64,000 nucleotides of DNA from Obesumbacterium proteus (GCF_001586165.1 NZ_CP014608.1:3286001-3350000), one strand, 5' to 3'. Numbered from the stretch's first letter, positions 17,101-27,151 are shown. Numbers and translations are program-made. Notes: a model not told the origin generated them from the letters alone.

Positions 17101-17964
17101 TTACAGACCGAGCAGACCGATCCAGTAGCCGAAGATACCGATGAAGAAGAAGCCGATAATGATCCACAGCGCGTTGACTTTCTTACGCAGCAGCCACATA
17201 CAGCCGAAGGTCAGCAGCAGTGGGATCAGGCCTGGCATCAACTGGTCCAGAATGGTCTGAACCGTGGTTACCGTGGTGTGACCGGTTTGGTCAGTGATGC
17301 GGGATACCACAAGCGGAATGTTGACGTGCGTCCACTTGTTAACCAAGGCCCCCATAACAAACAGACCTAGGATCGATGCCCCCTCCGTCAGTTTCTGTAG
17401 GAAGCCACCGCCCATATCGCTAACGATATCAACACCTTTCTTATAACCGTAAGCTACGCCGTAGTAACGAACCAGCAGACGAACCAGGTTAAACAGAACG
17501 AAGAACAGGATAGGGCCCAACAGGCTACCGGTCATCGCAATACCTGCACCTAACGCTGCAAATACAGGACGTACAGTACCCCAGAAGATTGGGTCACCCA
17601 CACCGGCTAACGGACCCATCAGACCGACTTTGATACCGTTAATGGCACCATCGTCGATCGGAGCGCCGTTCGCACGCTGTTCTTCCATTGCCGCTGTAAC
17701 ACCCAAGATAGGGGCCGCAACGTATGGATGTGTGTTGAAGAATTCTAAATGACGCTTGATTGCTTGCTTGCGCTCATCTGTATTCTCTGGATACAGGCGA
17801 CGGATAACCGGCACCATGGAGAAACAGAAACCCAATGCTTGCATACGTTCAAAGTTCCAAGAACCTTGAAACAGGTTAGAGCGCAGGAATACGCCGCGCA
17901 GATCGCCTGCGGTGAGTTTCGTTTCAGTTTTTGGAGTTGCAACTGATGATGTTGTATCAACCAT
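17101..17964 (-). CDS. manZ: Mannose PTS component IID, ManZ
   Basis: 287 residues. Membrane component of the mannose-family PTS permease, working with IIC (ManY) and IIAB (ManX) to import and phosphorylate mannose, glucose, glucosamine and related hexoses. The family signature RSNLFQGSWNFERMQALGF and GLMGPLAGVGDPIFWGT are present, with a C-terminal membrane anchor. The ATG at 17964 (MVDTTS) has GGAAAGGG at good distance; an upstream GTG does not. The gene follows manY after 15 bases. It is also the known receptor partner for some phages and bacteriocins. Confidence 0.96.
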   Translation of the reverse strand: MVDTTSSVATPKTETKLTAGDLRGVFLRSNLFQGSWNFERMQALGFCFSMVPVIRRLYPENTDERKQAIKRHLEFFNTHPYVAAPILGVTAAMEEQRANGAPIDDGAINGIKVGLMGPLAGVGDPIFWGTVRPVFAALGAGIAMTGSLLGPILFFVLFNLVRLLVRYYGVAYGYKKGVDIVSDMGGGFLQKLTEGASILGLFVMGALVNKWTHVNIPLVVSRITDQTGHTTVTTVQTILDQLMPGLIPLLLTFGCMWLLRKKVNALWIIIGFFFIGIFGYWIGLLGL

Positions 17965-17979
17965 TTCTCTCACCCTTTC

Positions 17980-18777
17980 CTAGTCTAATTCGTTATCAAG
18001 GTCGTTATTGCCGGCAGCAACTTGTACAACCTGAGATTTGTTGTATTTAGGGCTGAGCTGGATATACAGAATAGCCATCATCAGACCCAGAACACCCAAC
18101 GCAACCAGGTTGAAGTTAGTGAACGCAGCGGTAACGAAACCTAAATAGAAGAAAGGCATCAGGTAGCCAGCGCGCATCATGTTGATAACCATCGCATAAC
18201 CAACTACGACGATCATGCCACCCGCGATAGCCAGACCAGAGGTCACGACTTCAGGGATTGCATTCAGCATGGTGTGAACAGCATCAGTACCTACAGAGAT
18301 TGCAACAACAACCGCAGGGATCGCGATACGCATTGCTTGCAGAATTAACGCAGAGCAGTGCAGAACGCTAATCGCACGCAGGTCGCCACGCTCGGCCGCG
18401 CCGTCAGCCGCGTGCTGGAAGCCCACGGTGATAGTACGAACGATGATGGTCAGAACCTGACCTGCTGCTGCCAATGGAATGGCCAGTGCGATACCCGCAC
18501 CAACGCTTTGCCCACCGGCGATAACCAGAATGGTGGAGATAATGGAGGCCAGTGCCGCATCGGGTGCAACAGCCGCACCGATGTTCATCCAACCCAAAGC
18601 GATCATTTCCAGCGTACCACCGATAATAATACCGGTTTTCATGTCGCCCAGAACGATACCGATCAGGGTACAAGCCACCAGTGGACGGTGAAACTGGAAT
18701 TCATCAAGGATGGAACCCATCCCTGCAATACACGCAACAATAAATATCAGTACAATCTGAAGAGTTGTAATCTCCAT
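17980..18777 (-). CDS. manY: Mannose PTS component IIC, ManY
   Basis: 265 residues. A polytopic sugar channel with about six to seven hydrophobic segments; GTLEMIALGWMNIGAAVAPDAA (positions about 53-74) is the family signature. It is the middle gene of manX-manY-manZ, in the E. coli order. A GGAGAAGTGC leader lies just before the ATG. It belongs to the mannose-fructose-sorbose family of PTS permeases. Confidence 0.97.
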   Translation of the reverse strand: MEITTLQIVLIFIVACIAGMGSILDEFQFHRPLVACTLIGIVLGDMKTGIIIGGTLEMIALGWMNIGAAVAPDAALASIISTILVIAGGQSVGAGIALAIPLAAAGQVLTIIVRTITVGFQHAADGAAERGDLRAISVLHCSALILQAMRIAIPAVVVAISVGTDAVHTMLNAIPEVVTSGLAIAGGMIVVVGYAMVINMMRAGYLMPFFYLGFVTAAFTNFNLVALGVLGLMMAILYIQLSPKYNKSQVVQVAAGNNDLDNELD

Positions 18778-18842
18778 TGCACTTCTCCTCTAACCAAAGA
18801 GCTGAGTTTAAAAACACGAACCGGCAAGTGCGCGATTCAGCG

Positions 18843-19802
18843 TTAGTTCATTTTATTGATTAATTCCATCATCTTCAGACGGCTATCGCTGGAGACCTTA
18901 CGGACTTCCAATTCAATGCCGCGTGCATCCAGTTTTTTGAATGCTTCGATGTCTTTTTCGTCTACGGATACTGCGTTGGTGATCTGGGTTTTGCCCTGAC
19001 GGAACGCCATACCACCGATGTTTACAGATGTGATGTTCACACCGTTTTCGACTAAACGCACCACGTCGGTTGGGTTAGTGAAAAGCAGCATGACACGGTC
19101 ACGGCCGTAAGCTGGGTTGTTATAAACACGGATCATTTTTTCGACGTCAACCACGTGAGCAGTAACGCCTGGAGGAGCAACCTGTTTGAGCAGGGTGGAG
19201 CGAACGTGGTCAGCTGCAACTTCATCACTCACAACGATGATGCGGCTCACGTTAGTTTCTTTTGTCCAGCGAGTAGCAACTTGACCATGAATCAAACGGT
19301 CATCGATACGTGCTAAACCGATCTTCATGTGGTCTTCTGGGCCCATTGGAGCCTGAGGTGCTTTTGGCGCAGCCGGTTTTGGCTGTGGTTTAGCTGCTTC
19401 AGGTTCTTTTGCGCGCAGAGCTCGGACGCCTTCACGGCCAGTTTCCAGCGCTAATGCAACCAACTCGTCAAAGCTAGGGTCGTCGTCACGAGCCATGAAT
19501 GTTTCTACCAGCATTGGAACGTTAACGCCGGTAATCACTTCATAGTGCTCTTTGTCCGTGACAATACGGCTTGCCGCATTGAAAGGACTTCCACCCCAAG
19601 TATCAACCAAGAAGATCACGCCCTTGCTGGTATCCAGATGGGTTAATCTCTCGTTGTACTTTTCAATTAACGTTTCAGCATTTTCACCGGGAACGAAATC
19701 GATGTAGGCAACGTTGCTTTGTTCGCCTAGCAGCATTTCTGCGGTTTTGAGCAATTGCTCAGCCGCTGCCCCGTGAGTGCCGATGATAATAGCAATACTC
19801 AC
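18843..19802 (-). CDS. manX: Mannose PTS component IIAB, ManX
   Basis: 319 residues. IIA domain at about 1-130 with the phosphorylated His10 in IIGTHGAAAE. A Pro/Ala/Lys-rich hinge spans about 133-153. The IIB domain has the second phosphorylated His172 in RIDDRLIHGQV. Phosphate passes from HPr to His10, then His172, then the sugar. It is the first gene of the operon, with GAGAGGAGGTAGC directly before the ATG, a very strong ribosome binding site. Relatives are repressed by Mlc and silenced by the sRNA SgrS. Confidence 0.97.
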   Translation of the reverse strand: MSIAIIIGTHGAAAEQLLKTAEMLLGEQSNVAYIDFVPGENAETLIEKYNERLTHLDTSKGVIFLVDTWGGSPFNAASRIVTDKEHYEVITGVNVPMLVETFMARDDDPSFDELVALALETGREGVRALRAKEPEAAKPQPKPAAPKAPQAPMGPEDHMKIGLARIDDRLIHGQVATRWTKETNVSRIIVVSDEVAADHVRSTLLKQVAPPGVTAHVVDVEKMIRVYNNPAYGRDRVMLLFTNPTDVVRLVENGVNITSVNIGGMAFRQGKTQITNAVSVDEKDIEAFKKLDARGIELEVRKVSSDSRLKMMELINKMN

Positions 19803-20494
19803 TCGCTACCTCCTCTCTACTTGCTAGCATGCTTTTACGGTGTGAAATAACTCACTTTCTCAGCATGGAATTAAGTCAAAAAACCGTTTGTAGATACGTC
19901 CTTGTGGAGTAACTGCTCGCCAAATAATTCTTGGATCTCACTGATGAATGCTAAGTGCCTTAAGTATCAATCAGTTAGCTTCATGAATCGATTCAGGCGA
20001 AAAATCCCAAATCTTCTTTAGCGAGATTTATTTTAGTCAGTAAAAAAATAATTTATGTGACGACCATCTGCTATTAGCACATGTAAATTATAAGAAATAT
20101 TTAGATGCTGGATTTGTGCGCAATATGAGTAACAGAGTATTGACAAAAAATGACAAAATGTGTGCGCTGATGCTCTTTTGGATAGCTTTATTTCTTGTTA
20201 GCATAAAGTTTCTTATTACTGTCAGGAGTATTGGGTTAAACCCACCGTATGGACCGTCCCCGACGCCCTTTAATTTCTTCGCTATTCTCTACACTATTCT
20301 TTATGCCCGGTGATGTTTTGTTCCGTGGCTTGTCTTTGCTGAATGCATGCTTTCTTAGTGATCTGCGGTTTATCGCAGGCCTTGGGAAATTAACGCGCTG
20401 TTTTAGCCAATTTTCAAACGGGCTGAAACGTCGTGCACAGCAAGATTCTGTTGCCGTTCAACAATTCTCTTTTCACATTAACGCGGAATAAAAC
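19803..20494. other. Intergenic region between manX and yoaE
   Basis: About 690 bases holding the divergent promoters. Half sites like TGTGA (near 20056) could belong to CRP sites, but none is full. Two open frames (20116-20313 and 20249-20491) lack ribosome binding sites and are not supported. Nothing else recognised. Confidence 0.5.
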
Positions 20495-22054
20495 ATGGAA
20501 TTCTTACTCGATCCGTCAATTTGGGTGGGTTTACTCACGCTGGTGGTTCTCGAAATTGTTCTGGGCATAGACAATCTGGTATTCATTGCAATTTTGGCAG
20601 ACAAGCTACCGCCGAAGCAGCGAGACAAGGCGCGTATCATTGGCCTTTCTTTAGCGTTGCTGATGCGATTGGGGCTGTTGTCCGTCATCTCTTGGATGGT
20701 GACGCTAACCCGTCCGTTATTTAGCGTAGGTGATTTTAGCTTTTCAGGGCGAGATTTAATCTTGCTAGTCGGAGGGCTGTTCCTCCTGTTTAAAGCCACC
20801 ATGGAGTTACATGAACGGCTGGAAGGGCATACCCATGAGGTAAACAACCGTGGATATGCCAGTTTCTGGTCGGTCGTGGTGCAGATCGTTATTCTTGACG
20901 CTGTGTTCTCACTGGATGCCGTAATTACGGCCGTGGGCATGGTAGATAGCCTGCCGGTGATGATGTGTGCGGTCGTGATTGCGATGGCGATTATGCTGCT
21001 GGCGTCTAAGCCGCTGACCAACTTCGTTAACGAACATCCTACCGTCGTGGTGCTATGTTTAAGCTTCCTGCTGATGATTGGTTTGAGCTTGTTGGCAGAA
21101 GGTTTCGGCCTGCATATTCCAAAAGGCTATCTGTACGCCGCGATTGGCTTCTCAATTCTTATCGAGATGTTTAACCAAATTGCGCGTCGTAACCACATCA
21201 AACATGAGCGCCGTCGCCCAATGCGCCAGCGTACTGCTGAAGCTATCATCAGCATGATGGGCGGTAAGAAAGACAAGCAAAACGGTCACCGCAGTGAAGA
21301 CGTGGTCGCAACTAAAGAAGAAGAGACTTTTGCAGCCGAAGAACGCTATATGATCAGCGGCGTGTTGACGCTGGCCTCACGATCTCTGCGTACCATCATG
21401 ACGCCGCGTAATGAAATTACCTGGATAGATTGCCAGCGCACGCCGCAGGAAATTCGCAGCCAACTGCTGGAAACACCGCATAGTTTGTTCCCTGTTTGCG
21501 ACGGTGAGTTAGACCAGCTGATTGGCATTGTCCGCGCCAAAGATCTGCTGGTAGCGTTGGACGAAGGGATCTCCGTGGCTGAATATGCTGCGAAAAGCGC
21601 GCCGATCGTAGTGCTGGAAAGTTTAGACGTGATCAACGTGCTAGATGTATTGCGTCAGGCAAAAGGGCGCTTAGTCATCGTGAGCGACGAATTCGGTATG
21701 GTTCAAGGCTTGGTGACACCGCTAGACGTGCTAGAGGCGATTGCGGGTGAGTTCCCGGATGAAGATGAAACGCTAGATGTCATCAAACAGGAAAATGGCT
21801 GGTTAGTAAAAGGAGGCACTGACCTGCATACCTTGGAGCAAATGTTGGGCTGGGATGGCTTGGTGAGCGAGTCTTCATCAGATTGCGCTTCGGTGGCCGG
21901 TTTACTGTTGGCCCATTTTGATCAGATGCCGCAGGCAGGTGAGAAATTAGAGCTGCACGGCCTGCGTTTCCAAGTCATGGAAGTCAAAGACTACCGCATT
22001 GAGCTGATTCACATTGAGCGTATCGAAACGCCGGATGAGCACGAAGAGGAATAA
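20495..22054 (+). CDS. yoaE: TerC-family membrane protein with CBS and CorC domains (YoaE)
   Basis: 519 residues. The N-terminal TerC domain (about 1-240) has seven or so membrane segments and the motif LGIDNLVF with conserved Asp. Two CBS domains (about 300-430) are followed by a CorC/HlyC domain at the C-terminus (MVQGLVTPLDVLEAIAGEFPDEDE). The family is linked to metal ion handling or export. The exact substrate of YoaE is not settled, although work on relatives points to manganese loading of exported proteins. Placement beside manX matches E. coli. Confidence 0.93.
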   Translation: MEFLLDPSIWVGLLTLVVLEIVLGIDNLVFIAILADKLPPKQRDKARIIGLSLALLMRLGLLSVISWMVTLTRPLFSVGDFSFSGRDLILLVGGLFLLFKATMELHERLEGHTHEVNNRGYASFWSVVVQIVILDAVFSLDAVITAVGMVDSLPVMMCAVVIAMAIMLLASKPLTNFVNEHPTVVVLCLSFLLMIGLSLLAEGFGLHIPKGYLYAAIGFSILIEMFNQIARRNHIKHERRRPMRQRTAEAIISMMGGKKDKQNGHRSEDVVATKEEETFAAEERYMISGVLTLASRSLRTIMTPRNEITWIDCQRTPQEIRSQLLETPHSLFPVCDGELDQLIGIVRAKDLLVALDEGISVAEYAAKSAPIVVLESLDVINVLDVLRQAKGRLVIVSDEFGMVQGLVTPLDVLEAIAGEFPDEDETLDVIKQENGWLVKGGTDLHTLEQMLGWDGLVSESSSDCASVAGLLLAHFDQMPQAGEKLELHGLRFQVMEVKDYRIELIHIERIETPDEHEEE

Positions 22055-22101
22055 CAGCCGTTACTAACAATTGCTAATAACAATCGTGACTCACTACGGT
22101 T

Positions 22102-22132
22102 AAAACTTCCCTCCCACATGGGAGGGAAGTTT
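22102..22132. terminator. Hairpin terminator between yoaE and pdeD
   Basis: AAACTTCCCTCCC pairs perfectly with GGGAGGGAAGTTT around a four-base loop, between convergent genes. The flanking A/T runs are short but present on both sides. Confidence 0.75.
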
Positions 22133-22147
22133 AATAGTTTCAATCAA

Positions 22148-23716
22148 TTAATCATTCTGTTTGGGTTTAGCATATTGCTGAGCCAGCCACTGCGGAAACT
22201 CTGCAATCGGCATTGGACGCGCAAAGTAAAATCCCTGCATCGCACACACGCCTAGCTGGCGCAGATAATCAGCCTGCTGGCGAGTCTCAACCCCTTCAAC
22301 GATGAGCTTCAGTTTGAGCTCTTTGCCCAACGCAACAATGCTGCCGAGCACTTTGGCATTAATGGCATCTGTACCGATGGTTGCACAGAAAGTCTTATCA
22401 ATTTTCAACACGTCGGGGTGCAGGTTTTGCAGATAACTCAATGAGCTGTGACCTGTACCGAAATCATCCAGCGCTAAAGATGCGCCCATGGCGCGCAGCT
22501 GAGTCAGCTGTGCATAATCTGCGGGCTGCAATTCCGAGCGCTCGGTGAGTTCTAGCATGAGCTTTGTTATGGGATTAAATTGATACCACAGCTTATGCAG
22601 ATCGCGTGCAAGCTGACCTTGAGCAAAATGTTCTGCGGCAATATTAATACTGATATAAAAATCAGGCGTCTGCGGGAACAGATGTTTATTTTGTTCTAGC
22701 GTATACAGAAGGTGGCGCGTGAGCGACTGAACTAAGCCGTGTTGTTCGGCCAGAGGAATAAAGATATCCGGTGAGATCCAGCCTTGGCGCTCATCATACC
22801 AACGCAGCAAGATCTCCACTCCGTCACATTCTCCGCTCTGGCTTTGAATTATCGGCTGGCAATAGAGCTGGAATTGTTTGCGCTGGATTGCCGAAGAGAT
22901 GTGATAAGCCAAATTCATCCGATTAGCCGAAACCATAAAGACGATAATACCGGCGAGCATAAAGACTAGCAGCGAAAGTGGGATGTGCTGAGGAAGGGAG
23001 CGTAGCGCCAGTTGCCAATCTGGATCGGAAAAAACACCCACGGAATAGGCATAGCGTTCAGAATTAAGCGCGACGCTAGGCTTATCCGTGATATCTCGTG
23101 TTTGGCGAATCATCTCTTGCCCATAAATCAACGTCTGTCCTTCAACGTTGAGGGCCATGTAATTCACATAGGGTTTTTGCGGCTCAAGAATAAAGCTGGA
23201 AAGCATCGCGATATGAAACACGTGGATCATCCCGCTGTGAGGATCCGAGCGTGTTGGCACCCAAAAGAGTAGCGTAGGGCTCCCGCGTTTCACCAATAAT
23301 GCTGCTTTAAGCATCAGGTTATGGCCGGGCTTAGCAAAGGTAGGAAACATCACGTCAAGCTGATAGTCGCGGTGGCCGAATAGGCTAGAACAAAAAATCA
23401 CGTCGTTTTTTACCAACAAAATAGCCCTTACGGTCTGCAACTGTACTGACATGTTCAGCAAACGTGGTTGGGCCTGGGGACAACTGCTGTTGACCAGTTC
23501 GTTATGGGTTGTTGAGATTTCATTGGCTGAATTAAGCAGGCGATCGATTTGTTGTACGGCAGAAAGGGCAGCTTTATGTTGTGCGGTACGCACGGTATCA
23601 AGCTCTTGGCTGTAACGTCCACCCATGGAAATAGCAAAAGCAAACAATCCTGCTCCGGCGGCGAGCAGTAAACGGTACAAGCGATACTTTTTAATTGCCA
23701 CCTTTGAGAAGCGCAT
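22148..23716 (-). CDS. pdeD: Cyclic-di-GMP phosphodiesterase PdeD (CSS-motif EAL protein)
   Basis: 522 residues. Two membrane helices (about 13-32 and 243-263) bracket a periplasmic CSS domain with its Cys residues (NSSCPQA and IFCSSLFG), probably redox-sensitive as in relatives. The cytoplasmic EAL domain keeps the catalytic residues: EIL, NIAAEH, ELTE, DDFGTGHSS, LKIDK, VEGVET and QGF. It should therefore hydrolyse c-di-GMP. AGGA lies 6 bases before the ATG at 23716. Equivalent to E. coli YoaD, next to yoaE. Confidence 0.93.
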   Translation of the reverse strand: MRFSKVAIKKYRLYRLLLAAGAGLFAFAISMGGRYSQELDTVRTAQHKAALSAVQQIDRLLNSANEISTTHNELVNSSCPQAQPRLLNMSVQLQTVRAILLVKNDVIFCSSLFGHRDYQLDVMFPTFAKPGHNLMLKAALLVKRGSPTLLFWVPTRSDPHSGMIHVFHIAMLSSFILEPQKPYVNYMALNVEGQTLIYGQEMIRQTRDITDKPSVALNSERYAYSVGVFSDPDWQLALRSLPQHIPLSLLVFMLAGIIVFMVSANRMNLAYHISSAIQRKQFQLYCQPIIQSQSGECDGVEILLRWYDERQGWISPDIFIPLAEQHGLVQSLTRHLLYTLEQNKHLFPQTPDFYISINIAAEHFAQGQLARDLHKLWYQFNPITKLMLELTERSELQPADYAQLTQLRAMGASLALDDFGTGHSSLSYLQNLHPDVLKIDKTFCATIGTDAINAKVLGSIVALGKELKLKLIVEGVETRQQADYLRQLGVCAMQGFYFARPMPIAEFPQWLAQQYAKPKQND

Positions 23717-24012
23717 CAAGCATCCTTTGACAGGAAAATCCTAGCCAACATACAGTCAATGAATTGTTCACTCTTTGCGTAAGTGTAGCTATTGAAAAGA
23801 AAATGTGGACGGATAGTAGCGTAAATATCAACTAGAGGTCGATATTGTGAAGATAATAAAACCGTTACGTGATTAAAAAGCCGCTAAATTAGGATTTATC
23901 TACGCAGAACTTACTGTTTTCTATACAGACTTAGAGAAAATTCCGAAGCAGGGAACGAGGGATTTTTAAAGAAACACATTAGCGGTTGTCATGCATTTTG
24001 CTTATTTGAGCC

Positions 24013-24040
24013 AAAAACCCCCTTACTTTTAGTAAGGGGG
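24013..24040 (-). terminator. Terminator of the glyco-amino-acid PTS operon
   Basis: CCCCCTTACT and AGTAAGGGGG form a 10-bp stem with loop TTT, followed on the minus strand by T5. It lies 10 bases after the IIA stop codon. Confidence 0.88.
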
Positions 24041-24049
24041 AAAATTCAT

Positions 24050-24361
24050 TTAATGAGCGAATTGTTGGTGCAGGGCGATAATTTCGCGACCCAACTCCAT
24101 CAACATGATGGCATTCATCAGGTGATCTTGCGCGTGAACCATCACCAAATGCACGGGGATTTTTCCAGTTCCCTCATCCATTTCGATCAGTTTGGTTTGT
24201 ACGTGATGGGCTGAGGATAACGCCTCTTGCGCCTGCTGCATGTACGTTTCAGCCTGAGCAAAATCTTTTTCTTCACGAGCGCAGCGGATGGCTTGGAAGA
24301 CTAAGCTGCGTGCATAGCCGGAGTTAGCAATGAGCTCCATGACTTCATTTTCGAGATCCAT
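24050..24361 (-). CDS. PTS lactose/cellobiose-type component IIA
   Basis: 103 residues, the length of ChbA/LacF-type IIA proteins. The motif VHAQDHLM carries the phosphorylated His76. These proteins form trimers and take phosphate from HPr. It is the last gene of the five-gene operon IIC, asparaginase, aminopeptidase, IIB, IIA, two bases after the IIB stop. It differs from chbA because no chitobiose phospho-glucosidase or chbR is nearby. Confidence 0.93.
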   Translation of the reverse strand: MDLENEVMELIANSGYARSLVFQAIRCAREEKDFAQAETYMQQAQEALSSAHHVQTKLIEMDEGTGKIPVHLVMVHAQDHLMNAIMLMELGREIIALHQQFAH

Positions 24362-24363
24362 GT

Positions 24364-24675
24364 CTACGCCTCTTCAATCAACGCTAATGCCTGATCGAGT
24401 ACCTTATCGCCTTTCATAGTGCCGTAGGCCATCATATCGATACAGGCGATTTTCTTGCCGTGCTCCTGAGCGATTTTTTCGCATTCAGGCAGCTTATAGC
24501 GGATCTGCGGGCCTAATAAAGCGACGTCAAAATCAGCTGCGCAGGTCTTATAATCGCGAACTGACTTGGCACAAATTTCCGCGTCGATACCGCGTGCTTT
24601 GGCAGACTCCAGCATTTTCTTAACCATCAAACTGGTCGACATACCAAGGTCACAAACCAACAGAATTTTTTTCAT
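24364..24675 (-). CDS. PTS lactose/cellobiose-type component IIB
   Basis: 103 residues. The P-loop-like start ILLVCDLGMSTS contains the phosphorylated Cys8, typical of cellobiose-type IIB proteins. It passes phosphate from IIA to the sugar bound at IIC. It starts just after the aminopeptidase stop, so translation is probably coupled. The substrate is inferred from the operon partners, not from this sequence. Confidence 0.93.
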   Translation of the reverse strand: MKKILLVCDLGMSTSLMVKKMLESAKARGIDAEICAKSVRDYKTCAADFDVALLGPQIRYKLPECEKIAQEHGKKIACIDMMAYGTMKGDKVLDQALALIEEA

Positions 24676-24676
24676 A

Positions 24677-26158
24677 TTATTTCTCCAAATCTTCTATCAA
24701 ATGCTGCATTAAAAGAGGGATAGGGCGTCCAGAGGCAACGCTACGGCCACCTTCGCGCCACAGCGCGGTTCCGCTAATGTCGAGATGTGCCCAAGGGATC
24801 TCTGGTGGGCAGAAGCGGCTAAGGAAATAAGCCGCCGACGTACTGATGGCGGCGTTGTTAGTCGGGGTGTTGCAAACATCGGCAATGGCGCTTTCAACCT
24901 GCGGCGCAAAGCGCGGGTCGAACGGCAGTGACCACACTTCGTCGTGGGTGTGCAGCCCCGCTTGAATGAGCTTGTGACTGAGTTCAGCATCTTGGCTCCA
25001 TAACCCGCTGAGGTCGTAGCCTAAGGCTTTAACGACGGCACCGGTGAGCGTTGCCATATCGATGATGTACTGCGGTTGTTGATCGTCTAGCGTGAGTTTG
25101 CTGGCATAAGCAATCGCATCAGCTAACACAAGGCGTCCTTCTGCGTCGGTGTTATTAATTTCAACGCTAAGCCCTGCATAACTTGTGACAACGTCACCTG
25201 GACGCATGGCTTCTGGACCGATCATATTTTCAGCGAGTGCTAAAACGCCAATCAGGCGTACTGGCAGCTTCATTTCAGCGGCTGCCAGCAGTAATCCAAA
25301 GACGTTGGCGGCACCGCACATGTCATATTTCATGGTGTACATGCCGTCGCCGCCTTTGAGCCACAGCCCGCCGGTATCGAAGGTAATTCCCTTGCCCACA
25401 TAGGCGCTGAATGGCCCGTCGGCGCGGCCTTCATAGCGGAGAACCATCAGCCGTGGCGGGTTGGCGGCGCCTTTACCCACCGCATGCAACAGGCCTAAGC
25501 CCTGGCGCTCAATCTGTGTTTCTTCCAAAATCTCACAGCGTAGCGTTCGATACGGCGCGATGACTTTCTCAATTTCGGTTACCACAAACTCAGGCGTACA
25601 CGTATCGCTGGGAACGTCTGCAATACGGCGAGCGGCGATCATGCCAATAGCCGAGGCTTCAGCCTGACGACGTATTTTCTCCACTGCGGCTTGGTCTTGC
25701 GGCGAGCAGTAAAGGGAGATGTGTTTAATCCGAACCGCAGACTCGGCGCATGTTTTGAGCCCTAAATCACTCAGTTGATAATCTAGATTAAACAAGAAGA
25801 TCAGCAATGAAGAGAGCATGGCGCGGTGTGCACTTTTATTGGTGTCCCACAGGCTGCAATCAACAATAAGATCGCTGCATGCCGTTTTACGTAACAGAGG
25901 GCGTAGTGCGGCGTGAAGCTTATAGGTTATCGAATCTAACCAATGATCTTCGGGGAATAAGGTGACTCGGCCAAAGGGAGCGCAGCCGTAGGCGCAGTCG
26001 GCAACGGAGTGAGCCGCGTCTTTTTGCAGAGCCGACAATAGCGAAGCATTGATTTCGGTTTGTGTTAACAGCGCGCTGCCAGCAAAGGAAATCAGGTGGC
26101 TATTTGGGCTAGCTAGAGCGTTATGCGATGCAGCGTTTATTACCTGAGACTTAATCAT
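24677..26158 (-). CDS. M17 leucyl aminopeptidase family protein
   Basis: 493 residues from the ATG at 26158. The M17 catalytic domain is C-terminal: VGKGITFDTGG (metal-binding Lys and Asp) and NTDAEGRLVLADA (the family signature with the catalytic Arg) are intact. The N-terminal domain is divergent from PepA. It releases N-terminal amino acids from peptides in the cytoplasm. The start overlaps the end of the asparaginase gene by 8 bases and has GGAG at good spacing, so the two are translationally coupled. In this operon it may trim peptides around a glycosylated asparagine. Confidence 0.9.
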   Translation of the reverse strand: MIKSQVINAASHNALASPNSHLISFAGSALLTQTEINASLLSALQKDAAHSVADCAYGCAPFGRVTLFPEDHWLDSITYKLHAALRPLLRKTACSDLIVDCSLWDTNKSAHRAMLSSLLIFLFNLDYQLSDLGLKTCAESAVRIKHISLYCSPQDQAAVEKIRRQAEASAIGMIAARRIADVPSDTCTPEFVVTEIEKVIAPYRTLRCEILEETQIERQGLGLLHAVGKGAANPPRLMVLRYEGRADGPFSAYVGKGITFDTGGLWLKGGDGMYTMKYDMCGAANVFGLLLAAAEMKLPVRLIGVLALAENMIGPEAMRPGDVVTSYAGLSVEINNTDAEGRLVLADAIAYASKLTLDDQQPQYIIDMATLTGAVVKALGYDLSGLWSQDAELSHKLIQAGLHTHDEVWSLPFDPRFAPQVESAIADVCNTPTNNAAISTSAAYFLSRFCPPEIPWAHLDISGTALWREGGRSVASGRPIPLLMQHLIEDLEK

Positions 26159-27116
26159 ATTGAGGTTCTCCGATAGGTGCGCGGATCCGCGCCGCATAGT
26201 CATTCATCCATGCTTCATCGGCAGGGATATAGTGGGTGCGGTCGGATTGACGCTCGGCGAGGTAAACGGTAGGAGGAAGATCGCGCGTGGCGACGACAAA
26301 TGAAAATGTTTTGATATTGGTGGATACTCCAAACTCACCCAGTTTGTTCATGCAAACGACGGACAAATCCCCCACGCGACCAAAGCGCGCCATGAGTTTG
26401 TCTTCGAGCTCAAATATCACCGAGTCGGCGGCGTCCTGTGGTGTCATTCCGCCTTCCATGCGTCGCACGATCTCGTAGCTGGTACAGCCTTTCATCAAAT
26501 CTTCGCCAACGCCGGTGGCGGTTGCCGCACCAATTTGGCTATCACAATAGAATCCGGAACCAATAATAGGGGAATCGCCCAATCTGCCGCGGCGTTTCAT
26601 GAATAAACCGCTGGTAGACGTTGCCACACTCATCGAACCGCGGGTATCCAGACCAATCATGCCGACGGTGTCATGGCCATCGTAGGGGCTGAGCCCTTGA
26701 TCGATAGTTTCGCGACAGCGCTTGCGATAGTGTTGCATGGCGCGCTCGGTGAGCATGGTTTTTTCGGCAAATCCCTGACTGAGTGCCCATTCACGCGCAC
26801 CAACGCCAACCAGCAAACTATTGAACCGTTCTCGACTCAGCGCATGCGCCACGCGAATGGGGTTGGCGATATCAACCAAATTACCCACGGCGCCGAACGC
26901 TAAGGTATCGCCATCCATGAACGCGGCGTCTAATTCAACCTCGCCGTTTTCGCTAGGCAAGCCGCCATAGCCAACGGATTTGTAAAATGGAAAATCCTCA
27001 ACGTCGGCAACGGCATTGACCACGGCTTTGGCTGATCGTTCCCCCTTCGCCAGCAGAGTGCTGGCGTGTGTGATGCCTTCTAGCGCCATGCGCCATGTCG
27101 CGATCATTCCCCACAT
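26151..27116 (-). CDS. N4-(beta-N-acetylglucosaminyl)-L-asparaginase family hydrolase
   Basis: 321 residues, Ntn-hydrolase fold. The HDTVGM motif carries the predicted self-processing nucleophile Thr150. Arg178 and Asp181 in GRLGDSP and Thr201-Gly202 in AATATGVGED match the residues that hold the amino acid in human aspartylglucosaminidase, and Trp8 in ATW matches its N-terminal Trp. This fits aspartylglucosaminidase better than isoaspartyl peptidases. No signal peptide is present, so it acts in the cytoplasm. The expected reaction splits GlcNAc-Asn to aspartate and a glycosylamine that breaks down to sugar and ammonia. AGGAG lies 6 bases before the ATG. Confidence 0.92.
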   Translation of the reverse strand: MWGMIATWRMALEGITHASTLLAKGERSAKAVVNAVADVEDFPFYKSVGYGGLPSENGEVELDAAFMDGDTLAFGAVGNLVDIANPIRVAHALSRERFNSLLVGVGAREWALSQGFAEKTMLTERAMQHYRKRCRETIDQGLSPYDGHDTVGMIGLDTRGSMSVATSTSGLFMKRRGRLGDSPIIGSGFYCDSQIGAATATGVGEDLMKGCTSYEIVRRMEGGMTPQDAADSVIFELEDKLMARFGRVGDLSVVCMNKLGEFGVSTNIKTFSFVVATRDLPPTVYLAERQSDRTHYIPADEAWMNDYAARIRAPIGEPQYD

Positions 27117-27151
27117 GTAAAGCTCCTAATTCTTTGTATAACAGACATAAT

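Noticed and set aside
20116..20491. Two overlapping open frames between manX and yoaE (65 and 80 codons)
   Set aside because: Neither has a ribosome binding site; they overlap each other and show no recognisable domain.
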